Shown here piece after piece: positions 1-8,891 of a stretch of 64,000 nt of DNA (the stretch's first letter is position 1; each line of letters opens with the position of its first letter). A model generated the notes under the pieces. It was not told the DNA's origin. It made no database searches and saw nothing but the letters and a program-made list of their open reading frames with translations. Source of the DNA: Gordonia humi (GTDB taxonomy: Bacteria > Actinomycetota > Actinomycetes > Mycobacteriales > Mycobacteriaceae); NCBI RefSeq assembly GCF_014197435.1, contig NZ_JACIFP010000001.1:3410001-3474000 (forward strand). Reading direction: 5' to 3'. The translations under genes were made by a program, and so were the position numbers.

Positions 1-511
1 TGTGTCCGGCCTTGCGGTCCGCGTTGTTGACGAGGGCGTCGAAGACCGCCATCCGCCACAGCTGCGGAGAGTCGGCGTGCACCAGGGCGACGAGGTGCCC
101 CTCCTCGTCGTAGGCGCGCAGGATCGCGAGGCGATCGTCGGTCAGCTCGTCGACGGGAACGAGTTCGACGGGATCGGCGCCGGTCGGTTCGTCCGGCTCG
201 TGGATCCACCGCTGCACCATCCCGGGACCGAGGTCGGCGTCGGGTGGACCGTCGTCGCGCAACACCGTCTCGGGCACCAGGTCCCAACCCAGCGCGTCGC
301 TGACGAGGTAGGCGGCCACCTCGCGGCCGGCCAGGTCGCCGTCCGGGAAGTCCCAGAGCGGGGCCTCTCCGCGAATCGGCTTGTAGACGCACACGAACTC
401 GTCGTCGCCGTCGCGCACACGGCAGGCCAGTGTCAGGTTGCTCGCGGTCGGGACGCGCCCCAGAAGCGTCAGGTCCCCGCCGGCGAGGACCTTCAGAACA
501 GTCGAGTTCAC
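1..511 (-). CDS. SCO1664-family protein, PI3/4-kinase-like fold (3' end outside window)
   Basis: About 170 residues of the N-terminal part are present; the C-terminus lies beyond the window edge. The GTG start overlaps the stop of the upstream DUF3090 gene in a GTGA arrangement, so the two are translationally coupled. Visible landmarks are a VYKPIRGE stretch (residues ~45-52), which resembles the nucleotide-binding lysine strand of phosphatidylinositol-kinase-like folds, and DALVNNADRKAGH near the cut end, which resembles the NxDR catalytic motif of that fold. Family members are about 260 residues and sit next to DUF3090 genes throughout Actinobacteria. Kinase activity is a fold-based inference; the biochemical role is not known to me. 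Confidence 0.85.
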   Translation of the reverse strand, partial: MNSTVLKVLAGGDLTLLGRVPTASNLTLACRVRDGDDEFVCVYKPIRGEAPLWDFPDGDLAGREVAAYLVSDALGWDLVPETVLRDDGPPDADLGPGMVQRWIHEPDEPTGADPVELVPVDELTDDRLAILRAYDEEGHLVALVHADSPQLWRMAVFDALVNNADRKAGH

Positions 512-1209
512 TCGCGCGAATCGTCGTCGGGATCGGTCGGATCCTCGGCGTCGAAGTCCTCGTCGACCTCGAAGGCGGTATCGAATCCGGGCACGATGCG
601 ACCGAGAGCGGCCAGGACGTCGGGATCGATGAACTCGACCGACCGCGAGAACTCGGCGTCGCGCTTGTACCCGTTGCTGCGCGCGCAGATGTGACCGGCG
701 GCGTCGAGCGGCTGGTTGCACAGCGGGCACAGCGGCCGACCCGCGGAGATGACCCGCATCGACCGCGCGCTGAACTCGCGGGCGGCGTCGGCGGTCAGGA
801 AGATCCGGACGGTGTCGGGCCCCTCCTCGGTGTCGTCGAGGATCACGCTCTCGTCGAGCGGCTGTTCGGTGATCGCGAGCAGTTCGACGACCACCGCGGC
901 AGCCTCGGCGTCCCAGCCCAGGCCCATGGATCCGACGCGGAACTCGGCGTCTATCGGCATCGCGAGCGGTGCGGCGTCGACCACCCGGTCGGTCTCCGGC
1001 GGCACGTCCGCGCCGAAACGCCGAGCCACCTCGTCCAGGAGGTAGCCGAGACGGTCGGCGAGGATCAGCACCTGCTGCTTCTCGAGCTCGACGCTCATCA
1101 ACCGCTGTTCCTGGACCACTTGGAGAAAGAACGTGCGATCGCCGGGCTCGCCGACGGTCCCCGCCACGAAACGGCTCGGCGTGCGGAATTCATGAATGGT
1201 GCGCGACAC
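508..1209 (-). CDS. DUF3090 family protein
   Basis: A 233-residue protein of the conserved actinobacterial DUF3090 family (Rv2134c-like), function unknown. I chose the GTG at 1209 (VSRTIHEF) because this is where family similarity begins and because it starts 3 bases after the stop of the phosphatase gene. The C-terminal half contains a small zinc-ribbon-like element, CPLCNQPLDAAGHIC, and the last ~20 residues are strongly acidic (DEDFDAEDPTDPDDD). It sits between a histidine phosphatase and an SCO1664-family kinase-fold protein, an arrangement kept in M. tuberculosis, which suggests a joint role. A much longer in-frame reading upstream overlaps the phosphatase gene and looks non-coding. Confidence 0.88.
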   Translation of the reverse strand: MSRTIHEFRTPSRFVAGTVGEPGDRTFFLQVVQEQRLMSVELEKQQVLILADRLGYLLDEVARRFGADVPPETDRVVDAAPLAMPIDAEFRVGSMGLGWDAEAAAVVVELLAITEQPLDESVILDDTEEGPDTVRIFLTADAAREFSARSMRVISAGRPLCPLCNQPLDAAGHICARSNGYKRDAEFSRSVEFIDPDVLAALGRIVPGFDTAFEVDEDFDAEDPTDPDDDSRE

Positions 1210-1211
1210 GT

Positions 1212-1934
1212 CTACTTCGCCTCCCTGCTCATCGTCTTCACGGTACCCGGGTCCTGGGCTCCCGCGCCGCCGCCGACCTCGGCGTCGGTGGAGTGGCGCG
1301 GCGGCGGCAGCGCGAGCGCTCCATTGTTGTTCAGGGTGAGCACGTACGGTCGGTCCCTGGTGTAGCGGATCACGGTGATCGACGCCGGATCGACGACGAT
1401 GCGCTGGAACCCGTCCAGGTGCATGCCGAGGGCGTCGGCGACGATCGACTTGATGACGTCGCCGTGCGAGCACGCCAGCCACAGGCCCTCACCGTCGTCG
1501 CCCCCGTGCTCGCGGTCGAGTTCGCGGACCGCGGCGCTCGCGCGGCGGGACACGTCGGCCAGCCCTTCGCCGCCGGGGAACACGGCGTGCGACGGATGCC
1601 GCTGCACGGTCTTCCACAACGGTTCGCCGACGAGTTCGGTGAGCTTGCGACCGCTCCAATCGCCGTAGTCCACCTCGGCGAGATCGTCCGCGGTGATCTC
1701 CCGGCAGCCGTCCAGACCCGCGACGAGCGGTGCGACGGTCTCGGCGCAGCGCTGCAACGGCGACCGGACGACGGCCCGCAGCCGGCCGGCCGCGTCGCCG
1801 AGACGGTCGACGAGCCCGTCGGCCTGACTGCGTCCGAGGTCGTCGAGCCCGACGCCCGGGGTGCGCCCGGCGAGGACTCCGGAGGTGTTGGCCGTCGATC
1901 GTCCGTGGCGGACCAGGATCACCGTCATGGGCAT
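1212..1934 (-). CDS. histidine phosphatase superfamily protein
   Basis: Phosphoglycerate-mutase-like phosphatase of 240 residues (Rv2135c-like). The signature LVRHGRST near the N-terminus supplies the phospho-accepting histidine; a second conserved histidine is in ACSHGDVIK (residue ~160), and the acidic proton donor is probably in the DYGDWSGRK segment, with the family arginine in VVRSPLQRC. Two in-frame ATGs (1934 and 1928) both fit; neither has a clear ribosome site. It follows uppP by 33 bases and runs into DUF3090, so it is probably transcribed with both. Substrate unknown; MSMEG-type members are annotated as generic phosphomutase-like enzymes. Confidence 0.9.
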   Translation of the reverse strand: MPMTVILVRHGRSTANTSGVLAGRTPGVGLDDLGRSQADGLVDRLGDAAGRLRAVVRSPLQRCAETVAPLVAGLDGCREITADDLAEVDYGDWSGRKLTELVGEPLWKTVQRHPSHAVFPGGEGLADVSRRASAAVRELDREHGGDDGEGLWLACSHGDVIKSIVADALGMHLDGFQRIVVDPASITVIRYTRDRPYVLTLNNNGALALPPPRHSTDAEVGGGAGAQDPGTVKTMSREAK

Positions 1935-1967
1935 CAGATTACGGCGTGCCGGGCGCACGCGCGCCGA

Positions 1968-2801
1968 TCAGGTGGTGATGACGCCCGCGGTCAGCAGGAT
2001 CAGGACGAGCAGGCCCAGGGCGATGCGGTACCCGGCGAACCAACCGAGTGAATGGTGCGAGACGAATTTGAGGAGCCACGCGATGGAGGCGTAGCCGAGG
2101 ACGAAGGCGATGAACGTGGCGACGAGGATCTGCGCACCCGAGGCGCTGACGCCTTCCCCGTCGGGGTGGAAGGCGTCCGGCAGGCTGAACAGACCGGAGG
2201 CGAGGACCGCGGGAATCGCGATGAGGAAGGAGAATCGGAACGCGGCCTCACGCTTCATGCCGAAGAACAGTCCGGCACTGGCGGTGCCGCCCGATCGCGA
2301 GACGCCCGGGATCAACGCGAGGCACTGGGCCACGCCCATGGCGAGGGCGTCCCTCGGTCGCATCTCCTCGAGCGATTTGCCGGGCCGCTGGGCGGCCGTC
2401 ATCTCGGCTGCGATGAACACGAACGAGAAGGCGATCAACATGATCGCCACCAGCCAGAGGTTGCGCCCCGCCGTGCGGATCTCGTCTTTCAGGAGGTAAC
2501 CGAGCAGCCCGATCGGAATGGTGGCGAGAATCACGTACCAACCGATCCGGTAGTCGAGGTTCCGCCGGTCCGGGTTCCGCAGTCCGCCGAACCACGCGAG
2601 GACGATCCGCCAGATGTCTTTGGCGAAGAAGATCAACACCGCGAGCTCGGTGCCCAGCTGCGTGACCGCGGTGAACGAGGCCCCCGCGTCCTGACCGAAC
2701 CAGATCTGCGAGACGATCCGCAGATGGCCGGACGAGGAGATGGGCAGGAATTCGGTCAGTCCCTGGACTGCTCCGAGCACTATGGCCTGCAGCCAGTTCA
2801 T
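1968..2801 (-). CDS. uppP: undecaprenyl-diphosphatase UppP (BacA)
   Basis: Integral membrane phosphatase of 277 residues that recycles the cell-wall lipid carrier by removing a phosphate from undecaprenyl (or decaprenyl) diphosphate on the outer face of the membrane. The N-terminal motif [14 protein letters not shown] and the second motif [10 protein letters not shown] are the two conserved UppP active-site regions, with the catalytic glutamates and arginine. Length matches Rv2136c (276). The start ATG 2801 (MNWLQ) was chosen by family alignment; a GTG at 2813 is an alternative. First gene of a four-gene minus-strand run and divergent from the lipoprotein gene at 2862 with only 60 bases between them. 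Confidence 0.95.
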   Translation of the reverse strand: MNWLQAIVLGAVQGLTEFLPISSSGHLRIVSQIWFGQDAGASFTAVTQLGTELAVLIFFAKDIWRIVLAWFGGLRNPDRRNLDYRIGWYVILATIPIGLLGYLLKDEIRTAGRNLWLVAIMLIAFSFVFIAAEMTAAQRPGKSLEEMRPRDALAMGVAQCLALIPGVSRSGGTASAGLFFGMKREAAFRFSFLIAIPAVLASGLFSLPDAFHPDGEGVSASGAQILVATFIAFVLGYASIAWLLKFVSHHSLGWFAGYRIALGLLVLILLTAGVITT

Positions 2802-2861
2802 CGAATCGATCACGAGCGACGATGCTACCCATCGATTCTTGAGTTTCGCTGATCGCGCAAG

Positions 2862-3908
2862 ATGGAGGGCATGCGTGTGCGAACCAGATTGGCGGCCGGA
2901 CTGCTCGTCGCGGCGACTGCCGTGTCCTTGACGGCGTGCGGCGACTCCGGTGACGGAGGCGCCGACGGAGTCGAGACCCTTCCGCCCGCCACCGCCGCGG
3001 TGTCGCCGACCGGTACCGCGCAGCCCGCGGGCACGGTCGTCCCGCAGGGTGCGGGCACGGCGGTCGCGGTCTCCGGATCGACCGCCGCGGTGCTCGGTGC
3101 GGACGGACGCACCGTGACTCTCCACGTCGAGCCGGGCGCGACGGGCGCCCCCGCACCGAAGACCGTCGTCTCGCCGTCGGACGGTCTGGTCGATCTGATC
3201 GCCGTCGACGATCACTTCCTGGCGGTCGGACCGAACGGACTGGTGCGCATCGAGACCGACGGCCGCACGTCGGTGACCGACGAGAAGATCGACTCACCGT
3301 TGACGCTCGCCGCGTACAAGGACCAGACGCTCGTCGGCACCGGAAAGGGCCAGATCGTGGTCCTCGACCACGACGGCAGACGGGACAAGGTGATCGGCGG
3401 CTTCGTCCGCGTCGACGACATCCTCGTGGCGCCGCCGACCGCGACCGAGGTCGAAGGCCAGGTCAGCGTGCTCGACCAGGCGCAGTCGGCCATCCTGCCG
3501 GTCGACATCGAGACCGGGGAGCACAAGGCCGCGCTGCGGGCGGGCAACGGCGCCACGAACGCCGTGGTCGACAAGGTGGGGCGCATCCTGGTGACCGGCA
3601 CCCGCGACGACCAGTTCTACGCGTTCTTCGGTTCGCCGATCGTCATGCGGATGCGCGCGCCCGCCCCGGCGAGCCCGTTCGCTCTCGCCTACGACGATCA
3701 GCGCGATCTGCTCTGGGTGAGTTCGACCACCGAGAACGAGGCGGTCGCCTATGACATCTCCCACGGCGACGCCCGTGAACGCGACCGGGTGCCGACCGTC
3801 GGTCAGGTGACCGCGATGACCGTCGATCGCACGAGCGGCCGTCTGCTGATGGTGTCCGGTCGCGGCGACGGACTCCAGGCCGTCCCGCCGCTCGACGCCA
3901 AGCCCTGA
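2862..3908 (+). CDS. LppL-like lipoprotein
   Basis: Exported lipoprotein of about 348 residues at the same place as lppL (Rv2138) in M. tuberculosis. The N-terminus has a basic stretch, a hydrophobic core and a lipobox LTAC with the acylated cysteine at residue ~26. The mature part begins with a Gly/Asp-rich and Pro/Thr-rich linker, then a region rich in short beta-strand-like segments ([31 protein letters not shown]) reminiscent of a beta-propeller. An ATG at 2871 is an alternative start, but the Shine-Dalgarno-like GGAGGG lies too close to it to decide. Function unknown; it reads toward pyrD 26 bases downstream and may share its transcript. Confidence 0.85.
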   Translation: MEGMRVRTRLAAGLLVAATAVSLTACGDSGDGGADGVETLPPATAAVSPTGTAQPAGTVVPQGAGTAVAVSGSTAAVLGADGRTVTLHVEPGATGAPAPKTVVSPSDGLVDLIAVDDHFLAVGPNGLVRIETDGRTSVTDEKIDSPLTLAAYKDQTLVGTGKGQIVVLDHDGRRDKVIGGFVRVDDILVAPPTATEVEGQVSVLDQAQSAILPVDIETGEHKAALRAGNGATNAVVDKVGRILVTGTRDDQFYAFFGSPIVMRMRAPAPASPFALAYDDQRDLLWVSSTTENEAVAYDISHGDARERDRVPTVGQVTAMTVDRTSGRLLMVSGRGDGLQAVPPLDAKP

Positions 3909-3934
3909 CCCTCTGCGACACCCGAAAGCACCCC

Positions 3935-5035
3935 ATGCTGAGCACTCTGAATCGACTGGCCTATCCCCTGCTGCTCAAGGCGATGTTCCTCGTGCCGCCC
4001 GAGCGCATCCACCGGCTGATCGCGACGCTGATCAGACTCGCCGGGCGCACCCCGGTGGTGCGTTCGCTGCTGGCGCGGTTGTTCGCACAGCCCGATCCGG
4101 TGGTGGCGAGCACGGTCTTCGGCGTCGACTTCCCCGCCCCGATCGGGCTGGCCGCGGGCTTCGACAAGTCGGCCGAGTGCGTCAACGCGTGGGGGCAGCT
4201 CGGGTTCGGCTACGCCGAGATCGGGACGATCACCGGTCAGGGGCAGCCGGGCAACCCCGGACCGCGACTGTTCCGTCTACCCGCCGACCGCGCGTTGATC
4301 AACCGGATGGGCTTCAACAATCCGGGCGCGGCCGCGGCCGCGAAGAAGCTGCGGGAGCCGCGCCCGGGACCGGTGCGGACACCGATCGGCGCCAACATCG
4401 GCAAGACCAAGGCGGTCCCGCTCGACGGCGCCGTCGACGACTACCGTCTCTCGGCAGGTCTACTCGGGCCGCTCGCCGACTTCGTGGTGGTGAACGTCAG
4501 CTCGCCGAACACCCCGGGGCTGCGGGACCTGCAGGCGGTCGAGTCGCTGCGCCCCGTGCTGGCCGCCGTCATGGACGTCGCGGCGGCGCCCGTGCTGGTG
4601 AAGATCGCTCCGGACCTGTCCGACGAGGACGTCGACGCCGTCGCCGATCTCGCCGTGGAGCTGGGTCTGGCGGGCATCGTCGCCACGAACACGACCATCG
4701 GCCGCGACGGGCTGTCGACTCCGGCGGCGCGCGTCGAGGAGATGGGGGCGGGCGGCCTGTCCGGCCCACCGGTGGCCGATCGATCGTTGGAGGTGCTGCG
4801 GCGCCTGTACGCGCGCGTCGGCGGCCGGATCGCCCTGGTGAGCGTCGGCGGCATCGAGACCGTCGATCAGGCGTGGGAGCGCATCCGGGCGGGCGCCGAC
4901 CTCCTGCAGGTCTACACCGGATTCATCTACGGCGGCCCGGTCTGGCTGCGCGGACTCAACGACGGCATCGCCGGACGCCTCCGAGCCCACGGCTTCGCCT
5001 CGCTGAGCGAGGCCGTGGGCTCGGAGAACGGGTAG
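3935..5035 (+). CDS. pyrD: dihydroorotate dehydrogenase (quinone), class 2
   Basis: Membrane-associated flavoenzyme of 366 residues that oxidises dihydroorotate to orotate, step four of UMP synthesis, passing electrons to menaquinone. Seen in order: an N-terminal amphipathic quinone-tunnel extension typical of class 2 enzymes, the FMN-binding [11 protein letters not shown] segment, GANIGKTK, and [12 protein letters not shown], whose serine is the class 2 catalytic base region, then the C-terminal phosphate-binding [15 protein letters not shown]. Length and position match Rv2139. It is followed directly by a 15-bp hairpin. Confidence 0.97.
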   Translation: MLSTLNRLAYPLLLKAMFLVPPERIHRLIATLIRLAGRTPVVRSLLARLFAQPDPVVASTVFGVDFPAPIGLAAGFDKSAECVNAWGQLGFGYAEIGTITGQGQPGNPGPRLFRLPADRALINRMGFNNPGAAAAAKKLREPRPGPVRTPIGANIGKTKAVPLDGAVDDYRLSAGLLGPLADFVVVNVSSPNTPGLRDLQAVESLRPVLAAVMDVAAAPVLVKIAPDLSDEDVDAVADLAVELGLAGIVATNTTIGRDGLSTPAARVEEMGAGGLSGPPVADRSLEVLRRLYARVGGRIALVSVGGIETVDQAWERIRAGADLLQVYTGFIYGGPVWLRGLNDGIAGRLRAHGFASLSEAVGSENG

Positions 5036-5040
5036 GCGAG

Positions 5041-5079
5041 GAGGTGTCGACTCCGCTCGACCGGCGGAGTCGACACCTC
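5041..5079. terminator. bidirectional hairpin terminator between pyrD and the PEBP gene
   Basis: Perfect 15-bp inverted repeat (arms 5041-5055 and 5065-5079, nine-base loop) just after the pyrD stop and touching the stop of the convergent gene at 5080. There is no long T-run, which is normal for actinobacterial terminators. Confidence 0.75.
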
Positions 5080-5619
5080 TTACTCCCCCGGCAGCTCGAA
5101 TACGGCGGTCAGCGTGCCGCGTGCGATGGCGTGGGAGTAGAGGTTGAAACCGAGGAACGCGGGCGTCGCGCCCTCGGGCAGTTCCAGCGACTCCACGTCG
5201 ACGGCGTGCACGACGAAGATGTACCGGTGCGGGCCGTGGCCGGGAGGCGGTCCCGCACCGACGAACTGCGCCAGGCCCGCATCGTTGCCGAGGGTCACGG
5301 CGCCGGCGGGCAGATCGGCCGAGTCGGGCGAGCCCGCGCCCGCGGGCAGCGAGGTGACCGACGCCGGGATGTCGGCGACGGCCCAGTGCCAGAAGCCCGA
5401 CGCGGTCGGGGCGTCCGGGTCGAAGCAGGTCACCGCGAAGCTCTTGGTGCCGGACGGGGAGCCGGACCAGCTCAACTGCGGGGAGACGTCCTCGCCGCCC
5501 GCGCCGAAGATCGCCGACACCTGCGGCATGGGGAGCGTCTGTCCCTCACTGAAATCGGTCGACGTCACGGTGAGGTCGGGCAGTCTCGGCAGGACCGAGT
5601 ACGGATCGAATGCGGTCAC
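5080..5619 (-). CDS. YbhB/YbcL-type phosphatidylethanolamine-binding protein (PEBP) homologue
   Basis: Cytosolic 179-residue PEBP-fold protein, equivalent to Rv2140c (TB18.6). Typical features are [10 protein letters not shown] near residue 50, [15 protein letters not shown] with the conserved DPDAP and W-HW ligand-pocket residues, and [15 protein letters not shown], the second conserved ligand-site strand. Such proteins bind anionic ligands; M. tuberculosis members have been studied as possible kinase inhibitors, but the bacterial role is uncertain. The GTG start has an AAGGA ribosome site eight bases upstream. It follows the M20 peptidase gene by 43 bases and is probably cotranscribed. Confidence 0.92.
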   Translation of the reverse strand: MTAFDPYSVLPRLPDLTVTSTDFSEGQTLPMPQVSAIFGAGGEDVSPQLSWSGSPSGTKSFAVTCFDPDAPTASGFWHWAVADIPASVTSLPAGAGSPDSADLPAGAVTLGNDAGLAQFVGAGPPPGHGPHRYIFVVHAVDVESLELPEGATPAFLGFNLYSHAIARGTLTAVFELPGE

Positions 5620-5662
5620 GATCTGTTCCTTTCACCCTCTGGCGGCGACGCCGCCGTCCGGG

Positions 5663-6994
5663 TCAGCAGTGGTGGAGGAAATGCTCAAGAACCTTGGTAC
5701 CGAACAGGATCGACTCTACCGGGACGCGCTCGTCGACTCCGTGGAACAGAGCGGCGAAGTCCAGATCCGGCGGCAGTTGCAGCGGCGCGAACCCGAAACA
5801 GCGGATGCCGAGCTTGGCGAACGCCTTCGCATCGGTGCCGCCGGACAGCATGTACGGCACGGTGCGCCCGTTCTCGTCGTGAGCGACGACCGCGTCGTTC
5901 ATCGCATCGACGAGGTGACCGTCGAACGTCGTCTCGTAGGCGTCGAGGTGGGTGATCCACTCGCGCGTGATGTTCGGGCCGATGAGTTCGTCGATCGTCG
6001 CCTCGAACTCCTTCTGGCGGCCGGGCAGCACCCGGCAGTCGATGACCGCCTCGGCCTGCTGTGGAATGACGTTGGCCTTGTACCCGGCCGACAGCATCGT
6101 CGGATTGGCGGTGTCGCGCAGCGTGGCTCCGACGATGCGCGCCAGGTTGCCGATCTTGAACAGCGCGGTCTCCAGGTCCGGTGTCTCCGGGCTGAAGTCG
6201 AGACCCGTCTCCTCCGACAGCGCCGCGAGGAACTCGCGGACCGACTCGGTCATCACGAGCGGGAACGTGTGGGCGCCGATCCGGGCGACGGCGGCCGCGA
6301 TCTCGGTGACCGCGTTGTCGGCGTGCAGGAACGAACCGTGCCCGGCGGTGGCGTCGCAGGTGAGCTTCATCCACGACAGGCCCTTCTCGGCCGTCTCCAC
6401 CAGGTACAGACGGCGGGTGGTGCCGTCCGGGCGGTCGACGGTCAACGAGAAGCCGCCGACCTCGCCCACGGCCTCGGTGATCCCGTCGAACAGCTCCGGG
6501 CGGTTCGCGACGAGCCACTGTGATCCCCAGGCGCCGCCCGCCTCCTCGTCGGCGAGGAACGCGAACACGATGTCGCGCGGGGGCACCGTGCCGTCGCGTT
6601 TGAACTGGCGGGCCAATGCCAGGACCATGCCCGCCATGTCCTTCATGTCGACGGCTCCGCGGCCCCACACGTATCCGTCGCGGACGGCGCCGGAGAACGG
6701 ATGCACGCTCCAGTCCTCGGCCTGTGCGGGCACCACGTCGAGGTGCACGTGGACCAGCAGCGCGCCGCGCTCGCGGTCGGCGCCCTCGAGACGGGTGAAC
6801 ACGTTGGCCCGTCCGGGCATCCCGGATTCGACGTACTCGGTCTGGTAGCCCACCTCTTCCAGCTGCTGCTGGACCCAGCGGGCGCATTCGGCTTCGCCGA
6901 CCGTGGTCTCCGGCGCTCCGGTGTTCGACGTGTCGAACTGGATCAGACGGCTGACGAGGTCGACTACTTCTTCGGTTGCTCTAGAGGACGTCAC
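5663..6994 (-). CDS. M20/M25/M40 family metallopeptidase
   Basis: Zinc-dependent aminoacylase/dipeptidase-type hydrolase of about 443 residues (Rv2141c-like, 448). Visible motifs: VHVHLDVVPAQ (first metal histidine and aspartate), WGRGAVDMKDM (bridging aspartate), FLADEEAGGAWGSQW (catalytic Glu and metal Glu), and a late LSGGTDAKAF segment with the C-terminal metal-site region. The dimerisation lid domain lies between residues ~195 and 330. Start choice: GTG 6994 (VTSSRATEE) fits family length; the longer reading to 7054 adds a sequence unlike the family. Natural substrate unknown. The gene diverges from tRNA-Leu. Confidence 0.92.
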   Translation of the reverse strand: MTSSRATEEVVDLVSRLIQFDTSNTGAPETTVGEAECARWVQQQLEEVGYQTEYVESGMPGRANVFTRLEGADRERGALLVHVHLDVVPAQAEDWSVHPFSGAVRDGYVWGRGAVDMKDMAGMVLALARQFKRDGTVPPRDIVFAFLADEEAGGAWGSQWLVANRPELFDGITEAVGEVGGFSLTVDRPDGTTRRLYLVETAEKGLSWMKLTCDATAGHGSFLHADNAVTEIAAAVARIGAHTFPLVMTESVREFLAALSEETGLDFSPETPDLETALFKIGNLARIVGATLRDTANPTMLSAGYKANVIPQQAEAVIDCRVLPGRQKEFEATIDELIGPNITREWITHLDAYETTFDGHLVDAMNDAVVAHDENGRTVPYMLSGGTDAKAFAKLGIRCFGFAPLQLPPDLDFAALFHGVDERVPVESILFGTKVLEHFLHHC

Positions 6995-7092
6995 ACCCTC
7001 AATTACTAGGCGATTTGGGATACCGGGGCAAGCATGGTTATTGTTTACGGGCACGAGCGAAACGGCCCGCGCGGCAACTGAATACTGATCGA

Positions 7093-7178
7093 GTCCGAGT
7101 GGCGGAATGGCAGACGCGCTAGCTTGAGGTGCTAGTGTCCTATTAACGGACGTGGGGGTTCAAGTCCCCCCTCGGACA
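7093..7178 (+). tRNA. tRNA-Leu (anticodon GAG)
   Basis: 86-nt class II tRNA. Acceptor arms GTCCGAG and CTCGGAC pair perfectly (7093-7099 with 7171-7177) with discriminator A at 7178. The anticodon stem CTAGC/GCTAG encloses loop TTGAGGT, giving anticodon GAG. A long variable arm (GTCC...GGAC) and a T-arm with GTTCAAG are present. CCA is not encoded. The GAG anticodon reads CUC and CUU leucine codons. The gene marks the boundary between the Rv2133c-Rv2141c-like block and the phosphonate locus. Confidence 0.97.
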
Positions 7179-7186
7179 CTCGAGAG

Positions 7187-7212
7187 ATCCCCGGAGCGAG
7201 CGCTTCGGGGAT
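7187..7212 (+). terminator. terminator of tRNA-Leu
   Basis: Hairpin with an 11-bp stem (7187-7197 with 7202-7212, one G-U pair) and a four-base loop, followed by the T-rich TCTTCATCT, nine bases after the tRNA. Confidence 0.8.
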
Positions 7213-7237
7213 TCTTCATCTGTCCAGGTCGTAGACG

Positions 7238-7271
7238 CGGAGGCATCCGCGCCCGGCGGCGGATGCCTCCG
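7238..7271. terminator. hairpin terminator downstream of the phosphonatase-like gene
   Basis: Perfect 13-bp inverted repeat (7238-7250 with 7259-7271, eight-base loop) ending five bases before the minus-strand stop codon at 7276. It probably ends the minus-strand gntR-hydrolase transcript and may back up the tRNA terminator. Confidence 0.75.
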
Positions 7272-7275
7272 TCCG

Positions 7276-7971
7276 TCAGTCGAGGACGCCCGGCAGGGAG
7301 GCGATCTCGACGACCGATGCGAGCACGTGGTCGGCGCCGTTGTCCGCCAGCGTCGACGCGGGCGTCTGGCCGGTCAGCACACCGACCGAGACGGCCCCCG
7401 CGTTGCGGGCGGCCCGGACGTCGACCGCGGTGTCGCCCGCGGCGAGAACGGCCGCGGTGTCGACGACGCCCGTCGCCTCCATCGCGCGGAAGATCATGTA
7501 CGGAGCGGGTCGGCCGGCGGGCACGTCGTCCGTGGTGATCACCGCGTCGAGCACCACGCCCGCCCCCTCCCGCTCGCTCCAGCCGAGAGAGCGAAGGAGC
7601 GGGTCGACGACGGTTCGGTCGAACCCGGTCGTCAACGCCACTTCGACGCCCGCGGCACGGAGTCGGGCGAAGAGCTCCTCGGTGCCCGGGATCGGCCGCG
7701 GCGGCCGGCTGCGGTACTCGTCGGCGAGGATCTCCTGGAAGCGCGCGAACGCGGTGAGCGCCGCGGCGCGGTCGACGTCGACGCCGCCCAGCCGCGCGAG
7801 GTTCTCGATCGCGGTCACCTTGTCGGTGCCCATCCACTGCGCCAGGTCGGCGTCGGCGACGCCCGCCCCCAGCTCCTCGACGCAACGCCGTAGCGCGTCG
7901 TACACGGCGCCGCCGTCGTCGACGGTGGTGCCCGCGATGTCGAAGGCTGCCAGTCTTATCATTCCGGTCAC
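7276..7971 (-). CDS. phosphonatase-like HAD hydrolase (PhnX-like, phosphonoacetaldehyde hydrolase candidate)
   Basis: HAD-superfamily hydrolase of 231 residues. The N-terminal AAFDIAGTTVDD carries the nucleophile aspartate in the DxAGTT form typical of phosphonatases rather than the usual DxDGT. MGTDKVTAIENL in the cap (residue ~50) supplies a lysine at the place where phosphonatases form a Schiff base with phosphonoacetaldehyde. LTTGFDR and AGDTAVDVRAA are HAD motifs II and IV. Together with the neighbouring AEP importer and amine oxidase this points to cleavage of phosphonoacetaldehyde to acetaldehyde and phosphate in the cytosol. It belongs to the PhnX-like subgroup, so the exact substrate is inferred. 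GTG start at 7971, 22 bases after the gntR stop. Confidence 0.85.
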   Translation of the reverse strand: MTGMIRLAAFDIAGTTVDDGGAVYDALRRCVEELGAGVADADLAQWMGTDKVTAIENLARLGGVDVDRAAALTAFARFQEILADEYRSRPPRPIPGTEELFARLRAAGVEVALTTGFDRTVVDPLLRSLGWSEREGAGVVLDAVITTDDVPAGRPAPYMIFRAMEATGVVDTAAVLAAGDTAVDVRAARNAGAVSVGVLTGQTPASTLADNGADHVLASVVEIASLPGVLD

Positions 7972-7993
7972 TGCTCTCCCTGTGGTGAACGAC

Positions 7994-8737
7994 TCATGCG
8001 AGCCGGATCTGAGACCGACCGCCGGCGGCGGTCAGACGGTTCGTGATGCTGATCGCGCACTGTCCCGGCACGTACCGGTCTGTCGCGCATTCGATGACGC
8101 GACCAGTCGAGTCCTCGGTGGTCCGTCGCACCCGCATCATCGGGGTCCCCTCGTCGACCCCGAGATGCTCGCGGTCCTGCACGGTCGCGGCGACCGCGTC
8201 GACGTGATGGGTCGAGCTGTACAGGTCGATGCCCTGATCGAGCATGAAACGGTTGATCGACCCCGAGTCGGGGTCGAACTCCATCAGGACACGTCCGACA
8301 TCCCAGACGAACGACATCGTCTCCAGCAGGGCGGGCTCGCCGTCGAGGGTGCGGGCGCGAACGATGGTCAGCACCGGGTCGCCGACCTCGACGTCGAGCC
8401 GATCGGCGAGATCGGCGTCGGCGGCATGCCTCGACTGCAGAACGGTGCGCTGCCCGGGCGTGCGTCCCTGAGCGACGGCCCACGCGGTCAGCGATCCGAG
8501 GACACTCGCCTCGTGGATCGGCGCGGATCTGCGGACCAGCGAAGGCCGTCCCTGACCGCCGACGAGCAGTCCGTCGGCGCGCAGCGCCGCGATCGCCTGT
8601 CGAACAGGGCCGCGGGAGACGCTGAACTCTTTGCACAGTTCGGCCTCGCTCGGTGCACGGGACCCCTCGGGCCACCGTCCGGAGGCGATCCGGGATCGGA
8701 ACTCGTCGGTGAGACGTCGATGTATGGGCACGGTCAC
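7994..8737 (-). CDS. GntR-family regulator with UTRA ligand domain (HutC/PhnF type)
   Basis: Transcription factor of 247 residues. Residues ~1-75 form the winged HTH (PIHRRLTDEFRSRIASGRW, SEAELCKEFSVSRGPVRQAIAALRADG). Residues ~85-240 form a UTRA/chorismate-lyase-like effector domain (GDPVLTIVRARTLDGEPALLE, CATDRYVPGQCAISI). It sits between the phosphonatase-like gene and the divergent oxidase/importer operon, so it most likely controls both arms in response to AEP or a catabolite; that role is inference. GTG 8737 was chosen, with GTG 8731 an alternative; the track of reading frame further upstream overlaps the oxidase gene and is not coding. Two matching candidate operators lie in its upstream region. 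Confidence 0.9.
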   Translation of the reverse strand: MTVPIHRRLTDEFRSRIASGRWPEGSRAPSEAELCKEFSVSRGPVRQAIAALRADGLLVGGQGRPSLVRRSAPIHEASVLGSLTAWAVAQGRTPGQRTVLQSRHAADADLADRLDVEVGDPVLTIVRARTLDGEPALLETMSFVWDVGRVLMEFDPDSGSINRFMLDQGIDLYSSTHHVDAVAATVQDREHLGVDEGTPMMRVRRTTEDSTGRVIECATDRYVPGQCAISITNRLTAAGGRSQIRLA

Positions 8738-8739
8738 AG

Positions 8740-8753
8740 ACTTGAGTATACAA
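8740..8753. promoter_or_regulatory. candidate GntR operator, copy 1
   Basis: ACTTGAGTATACAA, immediately before the gntR start. It matches copy 2 (8828-8841) as ACTTG-NNN-ATACAA, with TTG/CAA dyad ends, the style of site bound by UTRA-type GntR proteins. Confidence 0.55.
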
Positions 8754-8827
8754 ATGAATCGGCATATCGAGCGCTTCCCGAGCGAACCGTAGATGAACAA
8801 CGATCTACCTGGTTTAACAAGAATCCA

Positions 8828-8841
8828 ACTTGTACATACAA
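8828..8841. promoter_or_regulatory. candidate GntR operator, copy 2
   Basis: ACTTGTACATACAA, containing the perfect dyad TTGTA-CA-TACAA (8830-8841), about 50 bases before the oxidase start. A separate six-base inverted repeat GTAGAT/ATCTAC (8789-8794 and 8803-8808) lies between the two copies. Confidence 0.55.
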
Positions 8842-8891
8842 CTATCGATCTCGTGTTGCCACGGGGATCCGCCCCGAGTGAACTGTCCACC

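Noticed and set aside
438..1045. Plus-strand open frames over the SCO1664/DUF3090 genes
   Set aside because: Arg/Ala-rich translations with no family likeness; they are antisense shadows of well-supported minus-strand genes in GC-rich DNA.
7093..7178. tRNA-Leu as an active integration site with a duplicated 3' end
   Set aside because: No second copy of the tRNA 3' sequence and no integrase gene in the window.
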